A stretch of 14,213 nucleotides of DNA, taken from contig CABQJB010000031.1 of the NCBI GenBank assembly GCA_902464195.1, forward strand, positions 1-14,213, read 5' to 3'. Shown in pieces: positions 6,451 to 13,447 of the stretch. Origin of the DNA: an uncultured Megasphaera sp. GTDB lineage: Bacteria > Bacillota > Negativicutes > Veillonellales > Megasphaeraceae. Made by a program: the position numbers and the translations under genes. Below the pieces are notes generated by a model. That model saw only the letters and a list, made by a program, of their open reading frames with translations. It did no database searches and was not told the DNA's origin. The number at the start of each line of letters is the position of its first letter. Position 1 is the first letter of the stretch.

Positions 6451-7470
6451 TTGAAACTGACAGATTTTTACTACGATTTACCGAAAGAACTCATTGCCCA
6501 GCATCCGGCCGAACCGCGGGACCACGCCCGGCTCATGCTCTATGACCGTCAGACCGGCGCCGTCGAACACAAGTATTTCTACGATCTCGTCGACGAACTG
6601 CACGAAGGCGACGTCCTGGTCTTCAACGACTCCCGTGTCATTCCGGCCCGCCTCTACGGCAAGCGGGTGCCGACTGGCGGGAAGGTCGAGGTCCTGCTCT
6701 TGACGCCTGTCGGCGACGACCGTTGGGAAGTCCTGGTCAAGCCTGGCAAGAAGGCCCTGCCGGGGACGACCATCGAGTTTCCCGAAGGCCTGACGGGCAC
6801 TGTCGAAGACCGGACCGATTTCGGCGGCCGTATCATCAAGTTCGCTTACGAAGGCAATTTCGACGACATCATCGATAAAATCGGCGAAATGCCGCTTCCG
6901 CCGTACATCCATGAAAAGATGGAAGACCCCAATGAATACCAGACGGTCTATGCCAACGAACGCGGCAGCGCAGCCGCTCCGACGGCGGGCCTGCACTTTA
7001 CGGAAGAACTGCTCCAGAAAATCCGTGATAAAGGCGTAGAAGAAGTCTTCGTCACCCTCCACGTCGGCCTGGGGACCTTCCGGCCGGTCGAAGAAGAAAA
7101 CATCGAAGACCATCAGATGCACAGCGAATTCTACAGCATTACGCCCGAAGCGGCTGCTAAGATCAATAAGGCCAAAGCCGAAGGCCGCCGGGTCATCGCC
7201 GTCGGTACGACCAGTATCCGCACCCTGGAAAGTGCCGGTACGACCGGGACTTTGCAGGCTGGGTCGGGCTGGACGAATATCTTCATCTATCCGGGTTTCA
7301 CCTTCCATATCGTCGACGCTCTGGTCACCAATTTCCATCTTCCCGAATCGACGCTGCTCATGCTCATCAGCGCCTTGTCGACGCGGGAAAAAATCTTGAA
7401 AGCTTATGAAATCGCCGTTCAGGAAAAATATCGTTTCTTCAGTTTCGGCGATGCCATGTTCATTCACTAA
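6451..7470 (+). CDS. queA: S-adenosylmethionine:tRNA ribosyltransferase-isomerase QueA
   Basis: QueA transfers and isomerises the ribosyl part of S-adenosylmethionine onto 7-aminomethyl-7-deazaguanine in tRNA, forming epoxyqueuosine at wobble position 34. The 339 residues match family length. Recognisable blocks are MKLTDFYYDLPKELIAQ at the start, VFNDSRVIPARLYG, SAAAPTAGLHFTEELL (173-188), HVGLGTFRPV, AVGTTSIRTLES and LVTNFHLPESTLLML. The start is TTG (6451), supported by AGAGGAAG (6437-6444) and by the family N-terminus beginning exactly here. The tgt gene, acting one step earlier, follows after 13 bp. Confidence 0.97.
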   Translation: MKLTDFYYDLPKELIAQHPAEPRDHARLMLYDRQTGAVEHKYFYDLVDELHEGDVLVFNDSRVIPARLYGKRVPTGGKVEVLLLTPVGDDRWEVLVKPGKKALPGTTIEFPEGLTGTVEDRTDFGGRIIKFAYEGNFDDIIDKIGEMPLPPYIHEKMEDPNEYQTVYANERGSAAAPTAGLHFTEELLQKIRDKGVEEVFVTLHVGLGTFRPVEEENIEDHQMHSEFYSITPEAAAKINKAKAEGRRVIAVGTTSIRTLESAGTTGTLQAGSGWTNIFIYPGFTFHIVDALVTNFHLPESTLLMLISALSTREKILKAYEIAVQEKYRFFSFGDAMFIH

Positions 7471-7483
7471 GGGAGGAAAATCT

Positions 7484-8590
7484 ATGGTCATTACCTACGA
7501 ACAGCAGGCCGAATGTGACGGCGCCCGCGCCGGGATACTGCGCACGCCGCACGGCACCTTCAAGACGCCCATGTTCATGCCTGTCGGCACGCAGGCGACG
7601 GTCAAGACGCTGACGCCGGAAGAACTCTACGATATGGGCGCCCAGGTCATTCTCAGCAATACGTACCACTTGTTCCTGCGACCCGGTCACGACCTGGTCC
7701 AGGAAGCGGGGGGACTGCACAAGTTCATGAACTGGAAACAGGCTATCCTGACCGACAGCGGCGGCTTCCAGGTCTTCAGTCTCGGCCAGATGCGCAAGAT
7801 CACCGAAGAAGGCGTCACCTTCCGGTCCCACCTGGACGGGTCGAAAAAATTCCTGTCGCCGGAAGTCTCCATGGATATCCAGATGGCCCTCGATTCGGAC
7901 ATTGCCATGGCCTTCGACGAATGTATCCCCTATCCGTCGGACTATGAATACACCCAGATGTCTACGGAACGGACGAGCCGCTGGGCGGCGCGCTGCCTGG
8001 ACCACCATCACAGCGATACGCAGGGCTTGTTCGGCATCGTCCAGGGCGGCATGTACAAGGATCTTCGCAAGCAGAGCTGCCAGGACCTGGTCGACATGGA
8101 TTTCGACGGCTATGGCATTGGCGGCTTGAGTGTTGGCGAATCTAAGGATATAATGTATGATATATTAGAGCATACGACACCGTATCTGCCGAAAAACAAA
8201 GCCCGCTACCTCATGGGCGTGGGCACACCGGACTGCCTGCTCGAAGGCGTCGCCCGCGGCGTCGATATGTTTGACTGCGTCTTCCCGACGCGCGTTGCCC
8301 GCAACGGCATGGCCATGACCCATACGGGGCGCCTGACCGTGCGCAACGCCAAGTATGCCCACGACTTCCATCCCATTGAAGACGGCTGTCAGTGTTATAC
8401 GTGCCGCAATTATTCGCGGGCCTATATCCGCCATCTCTTCAAGGCCGAAGAACTCCTGGCATACCGCCTGGTCAGCATCCACAACCTGTATTTCCTGCTG
8501 CAGTTCATGCGGGATATGCGCCAGTCCATCTTTGACGGCACGTTCCGCCAGTTCCGCCAGGATTTCTGGAAACGTTATCAAGACGCGTAA
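7484..8590 (+). CDS. tgt: tRNA guanosine(34) transglycosylase Tgt
   Basis: Tgt exchanges guanine-34 of GUN-anticodon tRNAs for preQ1, the substrate QueA then extends. The enzyme is 368 residues. Asp91 in LTDSGGFQVFSL and Asp264 in DMFDCVFPTR are the two catalytic aspartates, FGIVQGGMY (183-191) is the base-recognition segment, and zinc is held by Cys302, Cys304, Cys307 and His333. An open frame continues upstream into queA from 7406, but ATG 7484 is the real start: GGGAGG lies at 7471-7476 and the family begins here. Codons at about 8125-8170 (TTG, ATA, ATA, TTA) are unlike the ATC/CTG-rich rest of the gene and create a promoter-like patch. Confidence 0.97.
   Translation: MVITYEQQAECDGARAGILRTPHGTFKTPMFMPVGTQATVKTLTPEELYDMGAQVILSNTYHLFLRPGHDLVQEAGGLHKFMNWKQAILTDSGGFQVFSLGQMRKITEEGVTFRSHLDGSKKFLSPEVSMDIQMALDSDIAMAFDECIPYPSDYEYTQMSTERTSRWAARCLDHHHSDTQGLFGIVQGGMYKDLRKQSCQDLVDMDFDGYGIGGLSVGESKDIMYDILEHTTPYLPKNKARYLMGVGTPDCLLEGVARGVDMFDCVFPTRVARNGMAMTHTGRLTVRNAKYAHDFHPIEDGCQCYTCRNYSRAYIRHLFKAEELLAYRLVSIHNLYFLLQFMRDMRQSIFDGTFRQFRQDFWKRYQDA
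8126..8154 (+). promoter_or_regulatory. Candidate internal promoter inside tgt
   Basis: TTGAGT (8126-8131, four of six -35 bases) and a perfect TATAAT (8149-8154) are separated by exactly 17 bp. They sit in an AT-rich island in an otherwise GC-rich gene. If active, it would add transcription to yajC, the folate ligase gene and secDF, about 480 bp downstream. Coding constraint could also produce it by chance. Confidence 0.35.
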
Positions 8591-8634
8591 GCGCTTGCAT
8601 ATAGACTATTTTTTATTTCACGGAGGTGTAAGAC

Positions 8635-9060
8635 ATGGATATTATGGAACAGCTCAATGCTTTTTGGCCCATTATCCTCATGGTCGTCATTTTCTACTTT
8701 CTCTTATGGCGTCCGCAGAAGAAACAGCAGAAAAAACGGCAGGAAATGCTGGAAAGCTTGAAGCCCGGTGCTAAGATCGTCACCGTCGGCGGCGTTATGG
8801 GGAATATCGTTTCCCTGCACGACGATTACCTCGTCGTCCGCATCGCTGACCGAGTCGAAATCAAGATCACCCGCGCTGCTGTAGCCCAGGTCCTGGGCAA
8901 AGGCGAAGGCAAAAAAGCGGCCAAGAAAGCTGAAAAGGCTGAAAAAGCTGCCGAAAAAGCCGAAGAAAAAGCTGCTGAAGCTAAAGCCGAAGCTCCGGCT
9001 GAAGCCAAGACCGAAGCCGCTGGCGAAACGAAAGAAGCAGAGGCCAAAGATGGCCAGTAA
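8635..9060 (+). CDS. yajC: Preprotein translocase subunit YajC
   Basis: YajC is the small inner-membrane partner of SecD and SecF in the Sec translocon. Of 141 residues, about 9-25 (AFWPIILMVVIFYFLLW) form the single membrane helix, followed by the typical RPQKKQQKKRQEMLESLKPG and the cytoplasmic small beta domain (KIVTVGGVMGNIVSLHDDYLVVRI, 47-70). Residues 89-141 are an extra low-complexity tail made almost wholly of Lys, Ala and Glu. That makes the protein longer than the usual 85-115 residues. GGAGG (8622-8626) precedes the ATG. Its last 11 bases overlap the next gene, and secD/secF lie just beyond it. Confidence 0.94.
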   Translation: MDIMEQLNAFWPIILMVVIFYFLLWRPQKKQQKKRQEMLESLKPGAKIVTVGGVMGNIVSLHDDYLVVRIADRVEIKITRAAVAQVLGKGEGKKAAKKAEKAEKAAEKAEEKAAEAKAEAPAEAKTEAAGETKEAEAKDGQ

Positions 9061-9616
9061 AAAAGAACTGCGCAAAGCCATGGATGCCCGTCTCCATGGG
9101 CTGACGGCGGAAGAAAAGGCAGCGGCCAGTGCCGCTGTCTGCGCCCGTCTGGCCGCCCTGCCGCAGTACCGTCAGGCCCGCAGTATCATGGCTTTTCTCC
9201 ATATGCCCGACGAAGTCAGCCTCGATGGCCTGATTAAGGACGCCCTGGCAGCCGGCAAGGAAGTCTATGTCCCTGTCTGCGTCGATAAGCAGCACATCGA
9301 AGGGCGGCGCCTGTATACGCTGGAACAGGCTGTCTGCGGCGCCTACGGTATCCGGACGGCACCGCCGGACAATCCGCGCATCGAAGCCGATGAGCTCGAT
9401 GTCATTTTCGTGCCCGGCCTGGCTTTTGACGCCAAGGGCCACCGCCTGGGTCATGGGGCGGCCTATTATGACCGCTTCCTGGCCGGAAAGGGCGGGGCAG
9501 CCGCGATTGCTGCGGCCTGGGATGTCCAGATCATCCCCGATGTGCCCGTCGAAGCCCATGACGTCATCATGACTGATATCGTCACGGACAAACAGCATAT
9601 CATCATCGAACCATAA
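9050..9616 (+). CDS. 5-formyltetrahydrofolate cyclo-ligase
   Basis: The enzyme (known as YgfA/Fau or MTHFS, EC 6.3.3.2) converts 5-formyltetrahydrofolate to 5,10-methenyltetrahydrofolate with ATP, returning stored folate to one-carbon metabolism. Length, 188 residues, is normal. Family blocks are KKELRKAMDARL (4-15), IMAFLHMPDEVSLDGLI (46-62), GAYGIRTAPPD (97-107) and VPGLAFDAKGHRLGHGAAYY (121-140) before DRFL. The last block, usually LGxGGGYYDR, here reads LGHGAAYYDR. The ATG lies inside the end of yajC, an 11-bp overlap in another frame, so translation is probably coupled. Its placement between yajC and secD separates the sec genes. Confidence 0.93.
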   Translation: MASKKELRKAMDARLHGLTAEEKAAASAAVCARLAALPQYRQARSIMAFLHMPDEVSLDGLIKDALAAGKEVYVPVCVDKQHIEGRRLYTLEQAVCGAYGIRTAPPDNPRIEADELDVIFVPGLAFDAKGHRLGHGAAYYDRFLAGKGGAAAIAAAWDVQIIPDVPVEAHDVIMTDIVTDKQHIIIEP

Positions 9617-9650
9617 AAAAACTATTGAAGATTACCCAGAGGGGGGAGTA

Positions 9651-10904
9651 TTGTTGCGGACCCGTAACATGATAAAATTTTTCGGGGCAGTCATCATCAT
9701 CCTGGCCGCCTTTGTTACCTTGATTTATCCGCTTGCCAACTCCATCAAACAGGGCCTGGACTTACAGGGCGGTACGCATATCGTCCTGGAAGCCGAAGAT
9801 ACGCCGGACGCTCCGGTTACGGAAGACTCTTTGAGCCGTGCCGTCACCATCGTCGAACGCCGTATCAATGAAATGGGCCTGACCGAACCGCTTGTCCAGA
9901 AGGAAGGCGCCCGCCGTATCATCGTCGAGCTGCCCGGTGAAAAGAATCCGGAAAAAGCCATCGAGACAATCGGGAAAACGGCTGTCATGGAGTTCAAGGA
10001 TGAAAGCGGCACGACCCGTATGACCGGGAATGATCTGAAGACTGCCAAGGAACAGATCGACCAGGGCCATAAGAATGTCGTCGCCATTGAATTTACCGAC
10101 GAAGGGGCGAAGAAGTTCGCCGACCTGACAGCGTCCAATGTAGGCCATAAAATCGGCATCTACCTCGACGGTGAATTGCTCACCAACCCTGTCGTCAATG
10201 AACCGATTACCGGCGGCAAAGCTGTCATCACGGGCAGCCAGACCCTGGAAGACGCCAAGAACCTGGCTATCCTCCTGCGTTCCGGTGCCCTGCCTGTCAA
10301 ATTGAAAGTCATGGAAGTCCGCACCATCGGCCCGAGCCTGGGCCTCGACTCCAAAATCAAGAGTGAAAAGGCCTTTGCCATCGGCATCGTCCTGATCATG
10401 ATTTTCCTGATCATCATTTACCGTATGTCCGGTGTCGTAGCCAACGTCGCCCTGCTGGTCTACGTCCTCATCCTGCTGGGCATCCTGAAATACCTCGATG
10501 CGACGCTGACCCTGCCGGGTATTGCCGGTATCATCTTGTCCATGGGCTTCGCCGTCGATGCCAACATCCTTATCTTTGAACGGTTCAAGGAAGAAGTCCT
10601 CATCGGCAAGAGCCTGAGGACGTCTATGGAAGCCGGGTTCCGCCGGGCCTTCAATACCATCCTCGATGCCAACGTGTCGGTCATGATTGCCGCCATCGTC
10701 CTTATCGTCATGGGCAGCGGCACGGTCAAAGGCTTTGCCGTCAACCTGGCTTTAGGGATTATCGTCAGCATGTTCACGGCCATCGTCGTCAGCCGGTCCC
10801 TGCTCACGTGGTTCATCAATACGGGCCTCATCACCAATCCCTGGTTCTACGGCCTGAACCGCAAACCGCCTGAACATATGTTGAAAAAGGGGGGACAGAA
10901 ATGA
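9651..10904 (+). CDS. secD: Protein translocase subunit SecD
   Basis: SecD, with SecF, uses the proton-motive force to pull exported proteins through SecYEG. The 417 residues are the length of the compact Clostridia/Negativicutes form. There is an N-terminal membrane helix (8-26), the P1 periplasmic domain opening with GLDLQGGTHIVLE (35-47), LRSGALP (209-215), then five C-terminal helices from about 240 to 395 containing the conserved LPGIAGIILSMGFAVDANIL (288-307) and the IFERFKEE that follows it. Start is uncertain: TTG 9651 or TTG 9654, both just after GGGGGGAG (9641-9648); ATG 9669 would cut into the first helix. The stop overlaps the secF ATG by four bases. Confidence 0.96.
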   Translation: MLRTRNMIKFFGAVIIILAAFVTLIYPLANSIKQGLDLQGGTHIVLEAEDTPDAPVTEDSLSRAVTIVERRINEMGLTEPLVQKEGARRIIVELPGEKNPEKAIETIGKTAVMEFKDESGTTRMTGNDLKTAKEQIDQGHKNVVAIEFTDEGAKKFADLTASNVGHKIGIYLDGELLTNPVVNEPITGGKAVITGSQTLEDAKNLAILLRSGALPVKLKVMEVRTIGPSLGLDSKIKSEKAFAIGIVLIMIFLIIIYRMSGVVANVALLVYVLILLGILKYLDATLTLPGIAGIILSMGFAVDANILIFERFKEEVLIGKSLRTSMEAGFRRAFNTILDANVSVMIAAIVLIVMGSGTVKGFAVNLALGIIVSMFTAIVVSRSLLTWFINTGLITNPWFYGLNRKPPEHMLKKGGQK

Positions 10905-11830
10905 GTTTTGATATTGTCAAACATCGCGTATGGTGGTTCACCTTATCGTCTGTCCTCGTCATTGCCAGCTTGATATCCATCTTTGTCAATGGCTTCAATT
11001 TCGGCATCGACTACACGGGCGGCACGATCCTCGATATGCAGTTCAATAAAGCCGTCACCGTTTCCGAAGTCCGCCAGGTCATCGACAATGCCGACATGGA
11101 CCTGGGAAATACGGTCATCCAGTTGACAGGCGTCACCGACCAGGATTCGTCGACAGACGTCATGCTGCGCATGCGCAATCTGTCCAGTGACGAAAGCAAA
11201 GCCGTCTCGGATAAACTGAGCGACTCCCTGGGCGGCGCTGAAATCAAGCGGACCGAATCGGTCGGCGCCGTCATCGGCTCGGAAGTCACGAAAAATGCCA
11301 TTACCAGCCTGGCTGTGGCCTTCATCGCCCTGGCTGCGTACATTTCCTTCCGCTTTGAGTATAAAATCGCTATTTCGGCCTTAGTGTCGATCCTGCACGA
11401 CTTGATCATGGTCCTGGGCTTCTTCTCGTTTTTCCATCTGGAAATCGACGCGTCCTTCCTAGCGGCCATCCTGACCGTCGTCGGCTACTCCATGAACGAA
11501 GCCGTCGTCATCTTCGACCGCGTCCGCGAAAACACGCGGACCCACCGCAGGACGGACTCGTATGAAAAACTGGCCCATGACAGTATCGCCCAGAGTATCC
11601 ATCGCAGTATCTATACCCTGACGACGGTACTCTTCGCCTGCGGGGCCCTGCACTTCTTTGGCGGCGATTCGACGAAGAATTTCTCCCTGGTCATGCTCAT
11701 CGGCTTCATCAGCGGGGCTTATTCGTCCATCTGCGTCGACACGTCCCTGTGGGTCGTATGGAAGAACCATACCTCTCATAAACGCGGTCCCCATGCCGTA
11801 GAAGCAGAACCGGCAGAAACAGAAGAATAG
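10901..11830 (+). CDS. secF: Protein translocase subunit SecF
   Basis: SecF forms the SecDF complex in the inner membrane. The 309-residue protein has its first helix at about 10-29, the FGIDYTGG motif (34-41), a periplasmic domain to about 130, and five helices from about 132 to 288. GYSMNEAVVIFDRVREN (195-211) is the family's conserved block. The position usually Asp in GYSIND is Glu here, a mild variation. A short polar, acidic C-tail follows the last helix. AAGGGGGGAC precedes the ATG, which overlaps secD's stop. It is the last gene before a strong terminator. Confidence 0.97.
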   Translation: MSFDIVKHRVWWFTLSSVLVIASLISIFVNGFNFGIDYTGGTILDMQFNKAVTVSEVRQVIDNADMDLGNTVIQLTGVTDQDSSTDVMLRMRNLSSDESKAVSDKLSDSLGGAEIKRTESVGAVIGSEVTKNAITSLAVAFIALAAYISFRFEYKIAISALVSILHDLIMVLGFFSFFHLEIDASFLAAILTVVGYSMNEAVVIFDRVRENTRTHRRTDSYEKLAHDSIAQSIHRSIYTLTTVLFACGALHFFGGDSTKNFSLVMLIGFISGAYSSICVDTSLWVVWKNHTSHKRGPHAVEAEPAETEE

Positions 11831-11833
11831 CAT

Positions 11834-11868
11834 AAAAAGGAGCTGTCGCATGTACGACAGCCCTTTTT
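11834..11868. terminator. Strong bidirectional rho-independent terminator after secF
   Basis: GCTGTCG (11842-11848) pairs with CGACAGC (11855-11861) around a 6-base loop. AAAAAGG (11834-11840) then pairs with CCTTTTT (11862-11868) across one bulged A. The T-run on each strand after the GC-rich stem makes it work in both directions. It starts 3 bp after the secF stop and ends the ruv-sec operon. Confidence 0.9.
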
Positions 11869-11872
11869 GTAG

Positions 11873-11894
11873 GGGCCGTCCCAAAGGGCGGCCC
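11873..11894. repeat. GC-rich intergenic palindrome
   Basis: GGGCCG (11873-11878) plus CCC (11880-11882) pair with GGG (11886-11888) plus CGGCCC (11889-11894). One T is bulged and the loop is AAA. It follows directly on the secF terminator and resembles the GC-rich palindromes dispersed between genes in many genomes. Only one copy is visible here, so its repeat status is an inference. Confidence 0.6.
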
Positions 11895-11895
11895 G

Positions 11896-11930
11896 CCACG
11901 AACCACGAACCACGAACCACGAGCCACGAA
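11896..11930. repeat. Five tandem 7-bp repeats (CCACGAA) ahead of yedF
   Basis: Five adjacent copies of CCACGAA cover 35 bp; the fourth copy ends in G rather than A. They begin right after the palindrome and end 3 bp before the yedF Shine-Dalgarno. Slippage would change the leader of yedF in 7-bp steps but would not change its reading frame. Confidence 0.9.
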
Positions 11931-11947
11931 AATAAGGAGGAATTATG

Positions 11948-12532
11948 ATGTTTAAAATCAATGCACTGGGCAAAGCCTGCCCGTTACCGGTCATTGAAGC
12001 CCACAAGGCTTTGAAGGACCACGATGCCATAGAAATTACGGTCGACAACGAAATCGCTACGGAAAACCTCAAGAATTTATCCCAGGAAATGAACTGCTCC
12101 TATACGATGAGTCAGGAATCGGATACGCACTATACGGTCCGCCTGGTCAAGGAAGGCGCTGATGTCAGTGAAGACGAAGGGCCAGTCACGTCGGGCTCGG
12201 ACTACACGGTCGTCATCAATGCGCCCGTCATGGGTGTCGGCGACGACCAGCTGGGCAAGAACCTGCTCAAGACCTTCATCTACACCCTGACCGAACAGGA
12301 TGTCCTGCCGAAACGGATCATCTTCTACAACGGCGGCGTCCCCTTGGTCACGGAAGGCTCGGAATCGCTGGAAGATTTAAAGAACCTCGAAGCCCAGGGC
12401 GTTGAAATCTATGCCTGCGGTGCCTGCCTCAATTTCTATGGCCTGACCGACAAGGTCGCTGTCGGTTCCATTACCAACATGTTCCGTATCGTGGAAATGA
12501 TGCGCACAGCCAACCGCATCGTCAAACCGTAG
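11948..12532 (+). CDS. yedF: Sulfurtransferase-like selenium metabolism protein YedF
   Basis: Two domains fused in 194 residues. Residues 1-70 are a TusA/SirA-like domain with the ACPLPVIEAHKAL signature and Cys11. Residues about 85-194 are a DsrE-like domain with a YACGACLNFYG motif carrying Cys157 and Cys160. This architecture defines the YedF family, found mainly in genomes that use selenium; it is thought to handle sulfur or selenium as a persulfide/perselenide, but no reaction is firmly assigned. AAGGAGG (11934-11940) lies 7 bases before this ATG and 4 before the in-frame ATG at 11945; either could be used. A terminator, a palindrome and tandem repeats separate it from secF. I find no clear promoter upstream. 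No selD, selA or selB is in the window. Confidence 0.88.
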   Translation: MFKINALGKACPLPVIEAHKALKDHDAIEITVDNEIATENLKNLSQEMNCSYTMSQESDTHYTVRLVKEGADVSEDEGPVTSGSDYTVVINAPVMGVGDDQLGKNLLKTFIYTLTEQDVLPKRIIFYNGGVPLVTEGSESLEDLKNLEAQGVEIYACGACLNFYGLTDKVAVGSITNMFRIVEMMRTANRIVKP

Positions 12533-12535
12533 GCC

Positions 12536-13447
12536 ATGGAAGAAACAATTATTAAAGCCGCTATCCTCGTATCCTTCATCTTTTGCGGCTATACCTTAAA
12601 ACAGCTGCGCCTTTTCGGGCGCAGCACTTTTAATACCATTTCGACGATCGTCTTCAACATCACGCTGCCGTCGGTCATCATGGTCAACCTCAACGGCATC
12701 CATTTCGATACGCGCTATCTGCTCATCAGCCTCCTGGCCATCGTCTTCAATCTGGTCATGGTCGCCATGGGCTATGCCGCAGGCAAGACCAAGGACGAAA
12801 AAGCCTTTTACATGCTCAACATGAACGGCTACAATATCGGCAATTTTGCCCTGCCCTTCGTGTCGTACTTCTTCGACAGCGCTGCCGTCCTCATCGTCTG
12901 CATCTTCGATGCCGGCAACTCCCTCATGTGTCTCGGCGGGGCCTATGGCCTGGCCCGCTGTGTCCGCGGCGAGAAAGGGGAGAGCATCGTCATGATTCTG
13001 GGCAAGACGATTTTTTCATCGATCCCGGTCTTATCGTATATCACCATGATCACCTTGTCCCTGGCCGGTTTCTCCCTGCCTCAGGTCGTCATCGACTGGG
13101 CCAAGATCCCGGCGTCGGCCAATACCTTCTTGTCCATGCTCATGATCGGCGTCGCCCTGGGCTTGTCCTTGAAAAAGGAATACCTGCACCTCATCTATAC
13201 CGATGTGGGCCTGCGCCTGCTGGTGTCCGTCGTTATAGCGGCTTTCGTCTATTTCGCCCTCGATTATCCCATGGCCATCAAGAAGGTAATCATGGTCCTG
13301 GTCTTTGCACCAGTCGCCGGCATGGCCTGCTACTATACGGCTAAGATGAAGCTCAAGATCGAAGTGGCTGCCTGCATCAGCTCATTTTATATCCTCTTGT
13401 CCATCGTCGTCATGTCGGCCATGATCATCGCCCTGCAGTCCGTATGA
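12536..13447 (+). CDS. AEC-family (auxin efflux carrier-like) permease
   Basis: A 303-residue integral membrane protein of the AEC family (PF03547), whose bacterial members export or import small organic acids such as malate or malonate. Hydrophobic segments fill most of the sequence in the expected layout of about ten helices, five on each side of a polar loop near 141-152. NMNGYNIGNFALPFV (95-109) holds the family's conserved Asn/Gly-Asn and Pro in a broken helix. The ATG is 3 bp after the yedF stop and has no clear Shine-Dalgarno, so translation is probably coupled to yedF. Its 3' end overlaps the converging LysR gene by 66 bp. Substrate cannot be told from sequence. Confidence 0.86.
   Translation: MEETIIKAAILVSFIFCGYTLKQLRLFGRSTFNTISTIVFNITLPSVIMVNLNGIHFDTRYLLISLLAIVFNLVMVAMGYAAGKTKDEKAFYMLNMNGYNIGNFALPFVSYFFDSAAVLIVCIFDAGNSLMCLGGAYGLARCVRGEKGESIVMILGKTIFSSIPVLSYITMITLSLAGFSLPQVVIDWAKIPASANTFLSMLMIGVALGLSLKKEYLHLIYTDVGLRLLVSVVIAAFVYFALDYPMAIKKVIMVLVFAPVAGMACYYTAKMKLKIEVAACISSFYILLSIVVMSAMIIALQSV

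Noticed and set aside
6478..7491. Minus-strand frame of 337 codons opposite queA
   Set aside because: Same antisense artefact; composition (Phe/Asp-rich) is the mirror of the GC-rich coding strand.
8575..8605. Possible promoter TTATCA / TATAGA just before yajC
   Set aside because: The spacer is 19 bp and both boxes are weak; it does not stand out from background.
11459..12072. Minus-strand frames over the tandem repeats with RGSWFVVRGSW-like peptides
   Set aside because: They are translations of the 7-bp repeat plus the antisense of yedF and secF; no start site or family.
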